NCBI GenBank assembly: GCA_030037185.1
Contig: JASHRR010000429.1
Span: 1-9,925, forward strand
Length of the DNA stretch: 9,925 nucleotides
Direction: 5' to 3'
From: Xanthobacteraceae bacterium
Lineage (GTDB): Bacteria > Pseudomonadota > Alphaproteobacteria > Rhizobiales > Xanthobacteraceae
The position numbers were made by a program, and so were the translations under genes. Below are positions 1 through 9,250 of the stretch, piece after piece (the first letter of the stretch is position 1; every line of letters starts with the position of its first letter). The notes under the pieces were generated by a model that worked only from the letters and a program-made list of their open reading frames with translations, ran no database searches and was not told where the DNA came from.

Positions 1-155
1 AGATGGCCAGGCGTCACCATCAGGCCGACCAGTGCGGTAAACACCACGAGCGACATAACCCGTGGCTTCATCAACGCAATATAGTCGCGGACCGAGGCGT
101 CGCTGACGGCAAAGCCGACAGGCTTGGGATCGTGATCAACGGTAATGTCTGTCAT
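1..155 (-). CDS. ctaB: Protoheme IX farnesyltransferase (heme O synthase), 5' part
   Basis: Only the first 51 complete codons are in the window; the gene continues past the left edge. The enzyme adds a farnesyl group to heme B to make heme O, the precursor of heme A, in the inner membrane. Heme A is needed by the oxidase encoded just upstream. The peptide starts [14 protein letters not shown] and continues through [21 protein letters not shown], which matches the family's N-terminus: a short cytoplasmic lead, the LxKPRVM segment, then the first membrane helix. No other in-frame ATG lies nearby and no strong Shine-Dalgarno is visible. It lies 162 bases after ctaD on the same strand, with a hairpin between them, and probably belongs to the same operon. 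The family call is secure; the rest of the gene cannot be judged. Confidence 0.9.
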   Translation of the reverse strand, partial: MTDITVDHDPKPVGFAVSDASVRDYIALMKPRVMSLVVFTALVGLMVTPGH

Positions 156-261
156 GTGATGTCTGTCTGGGCCACCACCCCAGCGCGATGTCCTTCCGGT
201 TCTTCTGGTTCCGGGTGCCCCGCTTATCGTGCCGGCGGGTCGCTCCTGCCGCTCACATACC

Positions 262-303
262 CCCTCGCTGCCTTCCCTGCAATGCGAGGGAAGGCAAGGA
301 GGG
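262..303. repeat. GC-rich inverted repeat between ctaD and ctaB
   Basis: Arms 262-278 and 287-303 pair over 17 positions with two mismatches (267/298 and 268/297). The inner ten pairs (269-278 with 287-296, TGCCTTCCCT / AGGGAAGGCA) are perfect, and the loop is 8 bases. It sits about 15 bases past the ctaD stop. On the minus strand no clear run of T follows, so it is not a textbook terminator. It could weaken read-through into ctaB, stabilise the ctaD end of the mRNA, or be a member of a dispersed palindromic repeat family. Confidence 0.7.
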
Positions 304-317
304 AGCGACGGGCCGCC

Positions 318-2859
<2,542 letters not shown>

Positions 2860-2976
2860 TGTCGTCTCAACTCCTTGAATGCGGCCGCATACGGCCAACC
2901 CGCACCGCGAATTCGGCATGAGGATGCGAATTTGCCTTTGGCTGCGTCGGGGGCCGCAGTGGGCGATCTCGCCCTC

Positions 2977-3000
2977 CTCTCCCCCGCATGCGGCGGAGGG
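2977..3000. repeat. GC palindrome upstream of ctaC
   Basis: A perfect 10-base palindrome CCGCATGCGG (2984-2993) is extended outward by further pairs 2977-2982 with 2995-3000, with one C-C mismatch and one T-G wobble. CCTCTCCC...GGAGGG arms of this type are known to me as a common dispersed intergenic palindrome in Bradyrhizobium and Rhodopseudomonas genomes; this copy looks slightly degraded. That family link is recalled, not searched. Confidence 0.55.
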
Positions 3001-3036
3001 CAGGGCAGGAGGCAGCCGGAATGCCCAGCGCACCAT

Positions 3037-3121
3037 CAACCACAATTCCGCTGCACTCGCAACGTGCAACCGCAGCTTCACTGCACTTGCAATATGCAAC
3101 CACAATTCTACTCGCAATGTC
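3037..3121. repeat. Tandem repeat, 30-bp unit, about 2.8 copies
   Basis: Unit 1 is 3037-3066, unit 2 is 3067-3096, and unit 3 starts at 3097 and runs to about 3121 with a 5-base deletion. Each unit begins CAACCACA or CAACCGCA. Units 1 and 2 share CTGCACT/CTGCACTT and a GCAA segment near the end. At the unit junctions sit dyads with the arms TTGCA-N3-TGCAA: perfect at 3087-3099, and with one arm mismatch at 3057-3069, exactly 30 bases apart. The repeat is not in a recognisable gene. A paired binding site in the ctaC control region or a leader RNA element is possible; simple slippage duplication is the plain alternative. Confidence 0.65.
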
Positions 3122-3143
3122 GCTCATGCGACGATGTTGTGAT

Positions 3144-3172
3144 CGTTTACGGCGGTCCCGCGTGCTTGACAA
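3144..3172 (-). promoter_or_regulatory. Candidate sigma-70 promoter for the ctaC operon
   Basis: Read on the minus strand, TTGTCA (3172-3167) is followed after 17 bases by TAAACG (3149-3144). The -35 differs from consensus by one base; the -10 matches three of six. Transcription would begin near 3137, about 280 bases before ctaC. It is the best match I found in the region, but a single-site match by eye is weak evidence. Confidence 0.35.
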
Positions 3173-3193
3173 GGCGAATCGCCGGGCTAGGCA
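3166..3193 (+). promoter_or_regulatory. Candidate promoter for the IalB-family gene
   Basis: A perfect TTGACA (3166-3171) is followed after 16 bases by TAGGCA (3188-3193), a poor -10. It lies about 65 bases upstream of the start codon at 3257. Its -35 shares the palindromic CTTGACAAG (3165-3173) with the opposite-strand ctaC promoter candidate, so the two could compete for polymerase. Confidence 0.35.
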
Positions 3194-3256
3194 CAGAGCA
3201 ATCGAGACTGCCGCCGCAACTGCCCGGCAGGTCGCCAGAGATCGGAGAATGGCACC

Positions 3257-3868
3257 ATGATGGTTCCGCACCAAACCGCTGTCCTTGCCGACAGACCGGC
3301 CCCGGCCGCGCGGAGTTCGGGATTCGGTGCTCTGCGCGCCGCGACGTTTGCTGCCGCCTGTGCCCGCAGCTGGCGGCGTGTCGCATACACATGGCTTGCC
3401 GCATTCCTCGTCGCGGCATTGCCCTCGCAGGCTTTCGCCCAGGGGGCCGTAAAGTCGGTGCACGGCGACTGGCAGATCCGATGCGAAACGCCGCCGGGCG
3501 CTCAAAACGAGCAGTGCGCCTTGTTTCAAAGCGTGGTCGCCGAAGACCGGGCGAATGTCGGCATCACCGTGCTGGTGCTCAAGACCGCCGACCAGAAAGC
3601 GCGACTGATGCGGGTTCAGGCACCGCTCGGCGTGCTGCTGCCGGCGGGGCTCGGGCTCAAAATCGACAATGCGGATGTGGGCAGGGCAGGCTTTGTGCGC
3701 TGTCTGCCGCGCGGATGCTACGCTGAGGTCGTTTTGGACGACGCGCTGGTCAGCAAGCTGCGCTCGGGGCAGACCGCGACGTTCTTCATCTTTCAGACGC
3801 CGGAGGAAGGTATCGGTTTTCCTCTTGGCCTGAAGGGATTCGGCGAGGGCTACGACAAACTGCCGTGA
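3257..3868 (+). CDS. Invasion-associated locus B (IalB) family exported protein
   Basis: The 203-residue product has a hydrophobic signal segment (about 44-61, TWLAAFLVAALPSQAFA) with likely cleavage after Ala61, then a mature domain that begins QGAVKSVHGDWQIRC. The GDWQIRC start, a second cysteine in EQCALFQ and a Cys pair in GFVRCLPRGCYAEV (Cys76, 87, 149, 154) are typical of the IalB family, whose founding member affects red-cell invasion in Bartonella. In free-living rhizobia the role is unknown, and the name should not be read as virulence. The start has GGAG (3244-3247) nine bases upstream; ATG at 3260 is an equal alternative. The roughly 40-residue stretch before the hydrophobic core is long for a signal peptide, and no in-frame ATG lies closer. 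It diverges from the cta operon and is followed after 93 bases by a transport gene on the same strand. Confidence 0.85.
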   Translation: MMVPHQTAVLADRPAPAARSSGFGALRAATFAAACARSWRRVAYTWLAAFLVAALPSQAFAQGAVKSVHGDWQIRCETPPGAQNEQCALFQSVVAEDRANVGITVLVLKTADQKARLMRVQAPLGVLLPAGLGLKIDNADVGRAGFVRCLPRGCYAEVVLDDALVSKLRSGQTATFFIFQTPEEGIGFPLGLKGFGEGYDKLP

Positions 3869-3961
3869 CCCTGCGTCGCGCACTCTTATGATAGATTGTG
3901 TCGCCTCGCTGGCCTCCCCGCAAGCGCCGCGAGTCAATCTCGCTTTCGCTTCGGGGGATCG

Positions 3962-4969
3962 ATGCGAAAAATCAGCAGCACAGGCTATCCCGGACGCCTG
4001 ATCGCGATCGTTGCCTTGGCGGCGCTGATGACATCGGCAACGGCTGCGGGAACGCTGCGTGCAAACGCCCAGACTTACCCGCAACGGCCGATCCGACTCA
4101 TTGTACCATCCGCGCCAGGGGGGCCGACTGATATTCCGGCCCGGCTGCTGTCGCAAATCCTCCCCAAGCTCGGCCAACCTGTGGTGATCGACAACCGGCC
4201 AGGCGCCGGCGGAGCGATCGGAGCGCGCGTCGTGGCCGCATCGCCACCCGACGGCTATACGCTACTGGTCGGCAATACCAGCGTGCTGGCGGTGATACCT
4301 GCGGTGTCGGCGAGCGCAGGCTATGACCCCAACCGGCATTTCTCCGCCGTCGCCGAGTTCTCCGAGAGTTATCAAATCCTGGTCGTGCATCCGTCGATGG
4401 CGGCGACAACCGTCGGCGACCTGATCGCATACGCGAAGGCCAATCCCGGCAAGCTAAACTATGCGCAGACCGGCGCCGGCGGCCTGCCGCATCTCACCGG
4501 CGAACTGTTCAAGTCCGCAGCCGGCGTCGACATTGTCGGCGTACCCTACAAAAGCGGCGCCGATTCCATCACCGGACTGCTTGGCGCCCAGGTCGATATG
4601 ACGTTTGAGAGCATCACCATCCTGCTGCCGCTGATCCGGGAGGGACGGCTGCGGGCGCTCGCGGTCACCAGCCGTAGCCGCACGCCGCTCGCCAACCACC
4701 TGCCAACCATGATCGAGACCGGCGTTCCCGATTTCGAGGTTACGACCTTCAACGGCATCGTGGCTCCGGCCGGCACCCCGCCGACGATCATCGCGCGCCT
4801 TAATGCCATCATCAACGAGGGCCTGCGCACGGGTGAGATGCAAGCCAGCATCCGCAATCTCGGCGCGGTCCCGACCCCGGTTTCAGCCGCAGAATTCAGC
4901 GCATTGATCGCTGCGGAGGGGCGCAAATGGTCGGCCGTCGCCAAGGCTGCGCACGTGCAGATCGATTGA
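3962..4969 (+). CDS. Periplasmic Bug/TctC-family solute-binding protein
   Basis: Binding component of a tripartite tricarboxylate-type uptake system: such proteins capture small carboxylates (di/tricarboxylic or aromatic acids) in the periplasm. The 335-residue product is of normal length. It has a signal peptide with cleavage likely after ANA (residue 36), then the family opening YPQRPIRLIVPSAPGGPTD, DNRPGAGGAIG, PDGYTLLVGN, the central GKLNYAQTGAGGLPHLTGELF and the VPYKSGADSITGLLGAQVDM stretch. The start at 3962 was chosen because it gives a compact signal peptide and has GGGGGA (3953-3958) just upstream; an in-frame ATG at 3896 would add 22 residues that do not fit. No TctA or TctB membrane partners are in the window. 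Bug proteins are very numerous in some proteobacteria and often sit without them. Its position 68 bases before an extradiol dioxygenase gene suggests an aromatic acid ligand; this is inference. Confidence 0.92.
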   Translation: MRKISSTGYPGRLIAIVALAALMTSATAAGTLRANAQTYPQRPIRLIVPSAPGGPTDIPARLLSQILPKLGQPVVIDNRPGAGGAIGARVVAASPPDGYTLLVGNTSVLAVIPAVSASAGYDPNRHFSAVAEFSESYQILVVHPSMAATTVGDLIAYAKANPGKLNYAQTGAGGLPHLTGELFKSAAGVDIVGVPYKSGADSITGLLGAQVDMTFESITILLPLIREGRLRALAVTSRSRTPLANHLPTMIETGVPDFEVTTFNGIVAPAGTPPTIIARLNAIINEGLRTGEMQASIRNLGAVPTPVSAAEFSALIAAEGRKWSAVAKAAHVQID

Positions 4970-5020
4970 TCGAAAGCAGAGCAGCAAGTTCGCTCCCTGG
5001 AGCATAAGGGGCACGGCGAC

Positions 5021-5028
5021 GGGAGGAG
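5021..5028 (+). promoter_or_regulatory. Ribosome binding site that decides the dioxygenase start
   Basis: GGGAGGAG directly abuts an ATG at 5029, leaving no spacing, but is nine bases from the in-frame ATG at 5038. The second ATG is therefore the likely start. It also places the first metal-ligand histidine at residue 12, as in LigB. Confidence 0.7.
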
Positions 5029-5037
5029 ATGACAAGC

Positions 5038-6033
5038 ATGGCTAAGATCGTGTTTGCGGCCGGGACCTCGCACACCCCCATGCTGCTTGCGGCGGACGAA
5101 ATTCTGTCGCGCTTTGTCGAAACCGACCAAAAAATGAAGCATCGCGACAAGGAGGGCCGGCCGGTCACCTACGGGGATTTGCTGGAACGGGCCGATCCCA
5201 AGCTCGCACATCTGGTTGCCCCGGAAAATCTCGTCGCCCGCCAGAATGTGGCGCGGGCCGCGGCGGGTCGCCTGCGCGAAGCTGTGCGGGCGGCAGCCCT
5301 CGACACTCTCATCGTGTTCGGTGACGACCAGAACGAAAGCTATCTGGAGGACTGCCGGCCGACATTCGCGATCTATTACGGCGACACCATCCGCAACGGC
5401 AGCGCCCAGCACAGCACCTACGCGGACCTGCCCGACTGGTACATTCGCAACCGCGCCGGCTTCTTCGAGCCGGCCGAGCCACGCGACTATCCGATCGATG
5501 CCGCACTCGCTCGCCATCTCATCGAAGCCCTGGTGGCGGCCGAGTTCGACCTTGCAGCCTCAAAATCGCTGCGTGCCGGTGAAGGCGAAGGCCATGCCAT
5601 GGCCTACGTGCATCGCCACGTCATGGACGCCAGCGCGCCGATCCCGATCGTGCCGGTATTTCTTAATACCTATTTCGCGCCCAACCAGCCGAGTCCGCGG
5701 CGCTGCTACAAGCTCGGCCAGGCGGTGCGCCGGGCGGTCGAGATCTACCCGGGTGATGAACGGATCGGCATACTGGCCTCGGGCGGCCTGAGCCATTTTC
5801 TGGTGGATGAGGAGTTCGATCGCGCCATCCTCAAGGCGCTCGCCGACAAGGACCGGGCGTTCCTGCAGAGCCTGCCGCGCAACAAGCTCAACGCCGGCTC
5901 ATCCGAAATCCTAAATTGGGTGGCGCTCGCGGGTGGCGCTGAGGGCATCGATCTCAATTGGCTCGAATACGTCCCGGGCTACCGCACGCCCGCTGGCACG
6001 GGAACCGGAATGAGCTTTGCGACGTGGGGGTAA
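5038..6033 (+). CDS. LigB-type (class III) extradiol ring-cleavage dioxygenase
   Basis: Enzymes of this superfamily open catechol-like rings next to the two hydroxyls using non-heme Fe(II) and O2; relatives act on protocatechuate, gallate and dihydroxyphenylpropionate. The product is 331 residues. By eye-alignment to LigB: AGTSHTPML carries His12 (first iron ligand), SGGLSHFL carries His253 (the catalytic base region, GMSH in LigB), GSSEILNW carries Glu290 (third ligand), and the EGEGHAM segment has a His at 186. The position of the second iron ligand, Asp-His in LigB, reads GDDQNES here, so the histidine is replaced by Gln98. I recall related proteins with a GDDQ motif, so this may be a subfamily trait rather than damage. 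The substrate cannot be told from sequence. It probably shares a transcript with the binding-protein gene upstream and converges on pckA. Confidence 0.88.
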   Translation: MAKIVFAAGTSHTPMLLAADEILSRFVETDQKMKHRDKEGRPVTYGDLLERADPKLAHLVAPENLVARQNVARAAAGRLREAVRAAALDTLIVFGDDQNESYLEDCRPTFAIYYGDTIRNGSAQHSTYADLPDWYIRNRAGFFEPAEPRDYPIDAALARHLIEALVAAEFDLAASKSLRAGEGEGHAMAYVHRHVMDASAPIPIVPVFLNTYFAPNQPSPRRCYKLGQAVRRAVEIYPGDERIGILASGGLSHFLVDEEFDRAILKALADKDRAFLQSLPRNKLNAGSSEILNWVALAGGAEGIDLNWLEYVPGYRTPAGTGTGMSFATWG

Positions 6034-6401
6034 GGCAAACCGATGCATCTAAGGGAGGCGATGGACATCCGACCCGGCAGAAGCCCAGGAGAAGATGGAA
6101 CTCTACCCCCCTTGCCAAGGGCTGAAGCCGGACGCGGCACGGCACATAGCAGTGTCGATTCGCCGATCGGGTGGCGCTGTGGACCCTGTGGAGTTGCCGG
6201 CCCGCACGACGGCCGACTGCCAGGGCCGACAGGCCCTCCGAGAGCGGCTGATCGGCAGGGCATTGCGACGATTGTGACAGACTTCTTCTGGCGCGCCCTG
6301 CCCGGTTGCGCTCGGGCGCCCTGCGAGGCCGGACGGCAACGCGGAAACATCACGGTCGAGCCGCACCCCGACGAGCTGTCGTTTTCGCATTGCTGCAGGC
6401 G
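6034..6401. other. Gene-free stretch between convergent dioxygenase and pckA genes
   Basis: About 370 bases with open frames on both strands but none that I recognise, none with a convincing ribosome binding site, and all compositionally skewed (Arg, Pro, Gly rich). It contains a short stable hairpin (6222-6237) and a looser GCGCCC/GGGCGC inverted repeat (6293-6298 with 6314-6319). The sequence has the flavour of a dispersed rhizobial intergenic repeat, but this is an impression only. Confidence 0.55.
6222..6237. terminator. Possible bidirectional hairpin terminator
   Basis: AGGGCC-GACA-GGCCCT forms a perfect 6-pair stem with a 4-base loop, between two convergent genes where a terminator is expected. 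No T tract follows on either strand, so termination, if any, would not be canonical. Confidence 0.35.
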
Positions 6402-8015
6402 CTACTGCGCCGCGATCTGCACCTCCGGCGCTGCGGCGCGGACGTCGGCATCAACGTGGCTCTCGAACTGCACGAAATTGTCTTGGAACATGGCCACCAG
6501 GCTGCGCGCGGTGTCGTGGAATTCTGCCTTGTTCTGCCAGGTCTTGTGTGGATAGAGCAGATGCGGCTCGACGCCCGAAAGCTGGGTCGGGACCGAGAAA
6601 CCGAAATACGGGTCGGTGCGGAACGTGGCATTGCGCAGGGACCCGTTCAGCGCAGCGGTGACGAGGGTGCGGGTGACCTTGATCGGCATGCGTCTTCCGA
6701 CGCCATATCTGCCGGCGGTCCAGCCGGTATTGACCAGCCAGCAATCGACCCCATGGGCGCCGATCAGTTCGCGCAGCAGATTGCCGTAGATGGAGGGGTG
6801 ACGCGGCAGAAACGGCGCACCGAAGCAGGTGGAAAATTCCGGCTGGACTCCGACCAGCCCCTTCTCGGTGCCGGCGACCTTGGCCGTGTAACCGGACAGG
6901 AAGTGATACATCGCCTGCGCCGGGGTGAGCTTTGCAATCGGCGGCATGACGCCAAAAGCGTCCGCCGTGAGCAGCACGATGTTCTTCGGCATGCCGGCAC
7001 GGCCGGTGCGGGAGGCATTCGGGATGTAATCGAGCGGATAAGCGGAGCGGGTGTTCTCGGTTTTGCGGTCGTCATCGAAGTCGCAGAACCGGGTCTCGGG
7101 ATCAAAGGCGACGTTTTCGAGAATGGTGCCGAAGCGCAGCGTCGCCGCATAGATTTCGGGCTCGGCTTCTTTAGAGAGCCGAATGCATTTTGCATAACAG
7201 CCCCCTTCGAAGTTAAACACACCTTGCGGTCCCCAGCCGTGCTCGTCGTCGCCAATCAGGGTCCGGTTCGCGTCGGCCGACAGGGTGGTCTTGCCGGTGC
7301 CGGACAGGCCGAAGAACAGCGCGACGTCGCCGTCCTTGCCGACATTCGCCGAACAGTGCATCGGCATCACGCTCTCTGCCGGCAAATAGTAGTTGAGCGT
7401 TGTGAACACCGATTTCTTCATTTCGCCGGCGTAATAGCTGCCGCCGATCAGAATCATGCGCTTGGTGAAATCGATCGCGATGACGGTTTCGCTACGCACG
7501 CCATGACGTTTGGGATCGGCCTTGAAGGACGGCAGACACACGATCGTGAAATCCGGCGCGTAATTCGGAATTTCCGAGCGGTCGGGCCGGATCAGCAAGG
7601 TTCGGATGAAGAGTGAATGCCAAGCCAGCTCGGTAAACACGCGGGCCTTGATGCGATATTTCGGGTCGGCGCCGCCATAGAGGTCTTGCACGTAAAGCTG
7701 CTTGCCCTTGGCGTGGTCAAGAAAATCCTCGTGCAGCAGCGCGAACTGGGCCGGGGTCAGCTTGCCGTTCTTTTCCCACCAGATCGTCTTTTCGGTGTGC
7801 TCGTCGCAGACGATAAACTTATCCTTGGGGCTGCGGCCGGTATGCACGCCGGTTTCAGCGCACAGCGCGCCGCCCTGGACCAGATGCGCCTCGCGGTTTG
7901 CGAGCGCATGTTCGTAAAGCGGCGCCTCGGGCAAATTCCAGTGGACGGCAGCGAGGTCAGAAAATCCAAAATGGTCGGCGCCATAGGCGCTGTTGCGTAA
8001 ACCTTCTTCTTTCAC
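6402..8015 (-). CDS. pckA: Phosphoenolpyruvate carboxykinase (ATP)
   Basis: Converts oxaloacetate and ATP to phosphoenolpyruvate, CO2 and ADP, the entry step of gluconeogenesis when cells grow on C4 acids or aromatic breakdown products. The product is 537 residues, the usual length for the ATP-type enzyme. Visible motifs: GRSPKDKF near residue 60 (substrate-binding Arg), GEMKKSVFT (metal-ligand Lys), [10 protein letters not shown] (His ligand), the P-loop [11 protein letters not shown] starting at residue 236, GDDEHGWG (Asp ligand), and NASRTGRAG. The start is GTG at 8015: GGAGGG (minus strand, 8021-8026) lies five bases upstream, and the resulting [16 protein letters not shown] fits the family N-terminus. 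A GTG at 8045 would add ten residues with no such site. Expression likely comes from the promoter at 8119-8147, with a tandem repeat just beyond it. The nearby chvI is a known rhizobial association. Confidence 0.97.
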   Translation of the reverse strand: MKEEGLRNSAYGADHFGFSDLAAVHWNLPEAPLYEHALANREAHLVQGGALCAETGVHTGRSPKDKFIVCDEHTEKTIWWEKNGKLTPAQFALLHEDFLDHAKGKQLYVQDLYGGADPKYRIKARVFTELAWHSLFIRTLLIRPDRSEIPNYAPDFTIVCLPSFKADPKRHGVRSETVIAIDFTKRMILIGGSYYAGEMKKSVFTTLNYYLPAESVMPMHCSANVGKDGDVALFFGLSGTGKTTLSADANRTLIGDDEHGWGPQGVFNFEGGCYAKCIRLSKEAEPEIYAATLRFGTILENVAFDPETRFCDFDDDRKTENTRSAYPLDYIPNASRTGRAGMPKNIVLLTADAFGVMPPIAKLTPAQAMYHFLSGYTAKVAGTEKGLVGVQPEFSTCFGAPFLPRHPSIYGNLLRELIGAHGVDCWLVNTGWTAGRYGVGRRMPIKVTRTLVTAALNGSLRNATFRTDPYFGFSVPTQLSGVEPHLLYPHKTWQNKAEFHDTARSLVAMFQDNFVQFESHVDADVRAAAPEVQIAAQ

Positions 8016-8020
8016 GGCAG

Positions 8021-8026
8021 CCCTCC
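8021..8026 (-). promoter_or_regulatory. Strong ribosome binding site of pckA
   Basis: GGAGGG on the minus strand lies five bases before the GTG at 8015 and decides that start over the upstream in-frame GTG at 8045. Confidence 0.7.
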
Positions 8027-8118
8027 GCGTAAATTCTTCGGTCACTGATGCCGCCCAAGCCCCGCCCAGAGTGGCCCGGCAGAACGAATTGGCACACCCC
8101 GGAGTCCTGAGTAGCGCA

Positions 8119-8147
8119 CCTATAGCGGCCCTTCACAACCCTGCCAA
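8119..8147 (-). promoter_or_regulatory. Candidate sigma-70 promoter of pckA
   Basis: On the minus strand TTGGCA (8147-8142) and TATAGG (8124-8119) are separated by exactly 17 bases. The -35 matches consensus at five of six positions and the -10 at four of six. Transcription would start near 8112, giving a leader of about 97 bases. This is the best promoter match in the window. Confidence 0.55.
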
Positions 8148-8180
8148 GATCACTCCAAGGGCATGACTGAGTCGCCGGTC

Positions 8181-8236
8181 AAAAATCCGGCTGCCGGAAA
8201 AATTGGTTAAAAATCCGGCCGCCGGGAAAACTTGTC
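8181..8236. repeat. Two tandem copies of a 28-bp unit with CCGGC-N-GCCGG dyads
   Basis: Unit 1 (8181-8208) and unit 2 (8209-8236) match at 23 of 28 positions. Both begin AAAAATCCGG and both contain an 11-base dyad: CCGGC-T-GCCGG in the first and CCGGC-C-GCCGG in the second. The dyads are conserved although the bases between and after them vary. The repeat starts about 34 bases upstream of the pckA -35, where a regulator could bind. 28 bases is somewhat under three helical turns, so bound proteins would be roughly but not exactly on the same face. Confidence 0.7.
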
Positions 8237-8449
8237 GGGGCGCGCCGACCACGCCAGGCTTGAGCGTGCGCACCGGGAACGCCAGTGGCGAGGAGATCGT
8301 CGTGAGGCATTTCGACGCAGCGGCGTGGATTATGGGGATTGCGCTTTCCGGTGACGCGATGCAGCCTGCCCCACCAACAAATCCGCTCACGGATTTCGGT
8401 TGAAGGGTTTGCGGCGCGTTGCACGTGGGCGGTGAACACCGCGGCTTCA

Positions 8450-9250
8450 TCACTGCGCCCGGGCGCGGGCTCCCCACTCAGCTAATGTCTTGCGCAAAGC
8501 AAGACCGCTGGTGACGCGCGCCGCGAACGGTATGCGCGCAATGCGATCACCGAGGGCGAGGTCAAGTCCGTCCGGATCGATGCCTGTGACTTGCCATGCC
8601 CCATCCGCTTCACCGAGCAGCTTCGTTGCGTACAAGCGCACCGCATCGGGATGGTCGGCATTCATGTGCTCGAGCGCACTTTCTTCGATCTCGATGATCT
8701 CACCGGCGCCTTCAAGGTCGGTCATGACATCGCTGGCCTTAAGATCGGCTGCCCGTGCGAACCCGCCATTGAGATGGGCCGACAAGATGTGCAGTCGCCA
8801 GAACATGAAGTCGGCGAAGCCGGCATAGAGCCTGGCTTTCGGATGGCGGGAGAGAAAGCGCCGCCGGATCCGCGCCGCGCCCGGCGCATCGGGCCTGATC
8901 GCCGCGAAGGTACCGAGGACGGTAAGCCGCGGATGGGCAAGCGGATCGCCTTTTCCGGCGGCGGCGAGCAAGATCGACGCTCGCGGATCAACCTCGATAT
9001 TCGCCGTGTGGGTGGACAGTCGCGAGACCAGGATCAGGGGTGAGCCGTCCGCATCGGTCGCAACATTGACGAGGGAGGAAAACGGATGACCGGTGTTGCG
9101 GTCGATCGTTGCAAGGGCGCCGGCCCGGATAACCCGCAGCAGTTCTTTCGCGACGGCTATAGGATTGAAATCTTCAGGTGGACGGGCGGTCTCGGGCAGC
9201 CGGTTTGGCATAATTCCGGGCAACGCCCCTGTGTTTTCTGCCGCCGCCAT
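8450..9250 (-). CDS. HugZ/pyridoxamine 5'-phosphate oxidase-like protein with DUF2470 domain
   Basis: The 266-residue product has a split-barrel flavin/heme-binding domain (about 28-175) with the typical [18 protein letters not shown] and [15 protein letters not shown] segments, a GGFARAADL turn, and a C-terminal DUF2470 domain (about 185-262: [26 protein letters not shown]). This architecture matches the HugZ-like group; some members bind and break down heme, others bind FMN, and many are untested. The start at 9250 was chosen because the 37 residues of upstream open frame to 9361 look non-coding and would run into the chvI control region. The upstream A/G-rich AAGGGTGGATG may serve as the ribosome binding site. 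It is transcribed divergently from chvI and towards pckA, with 434 bases in between. Its physiological role here is unknown. Confidence 0.85.
   Translation of the reverse strand: MAAAENTGALPGIMPNRLPETARPPEDFNPIAVAKELLRVIRAGALATIDRNTGHPFSSLVNVATDADGSPLILVSRLSTHTANIEVDPRASILLAAAGKGDPLAHPRLTVLGTFAAIRPDAPGAARIRRRFLSRHPKARLYAGFADFMFWRLHILSAHLNGGFARAADLKASDVMTDLEGAGEIIEIEESALEHMNADHPDAVRLYATKLLGEADGAWQVTGIDPDGLDLALGDRIARIPFAARVTSGLALRKTLAEWGARARAQ

Larger units (their letters stand above)
2860..3256. other. Gene-free divergent region between ctaC and the IalB-family gene
   Basis: About 400 bases separate two divergent start codons. I see no convincing gene: the long minus-strand open frames here are upstream extensions of ctaC without family similarity, and the plus-strand frames are low-complexity shadows. 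The region holds the ctaC ribosome binding site (2871-2876), a GC palindrome (2977-3000), an approximately 30-bp tandem repeat (3037-3121) and two back-to-back candidate promoters sharing a -35 area near 3166-3172. If the minus-strand promoter is right, ctaC has a leader of roughly 280 bases that includes both the palindrome and the repeat. Confidence 0.7.
8016..8449. other. Gene-free region upstream of pckA
   Basis: Roughly 430 bases between the pckA start and the stop of the HugZ-like gene. From left to right it holds the pckA ribosome binding site, a leader of about 90 bases, a good promoter (8119-8147), a 28-bp tandem repeat (8181-8236), and then about 210 bases (8237-8449) where I recognise nothing. 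Short open frames on both strands there have no convincing start signals and no family similarity that I can name. Confidence 0.65.

Noticed and set aside
3037..3121. CRISPR array
   Set aside because: The units are directly abutting with no unique spacers, and no cas genes are present.
2867..4177. Long minus-strand open frame of 436 codons
   Set aside because: It runs antisense through the IalB-family gene and into the binding-protein gene, has no family similarity and an Arg-rich composition typical of a shadow frame in GC-rich DNA.
4546..5517. Minus-strand open frame across the binding-protein and dioxygenase genes
   Set aside because: It is antisense to two well-supported genes and has no recognisable domain.
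6306..7616. Long plus-strand open frame opposite pckA
   Set aside because: It is antisense to a fully conserved pckA and reflects codon bias; no domain is recognisable.
8181..8236. Transposon terminal repeats or att site
   Set aside because: The copies are tandem and direct, enclose nothing, and no transposase or integrase gene is nearby.
8203..8403. Small plus-strand ORF of 66 codons
   Set aside because: It starts inside the tandem repeat without a ribosome binding site and matches no family I know.
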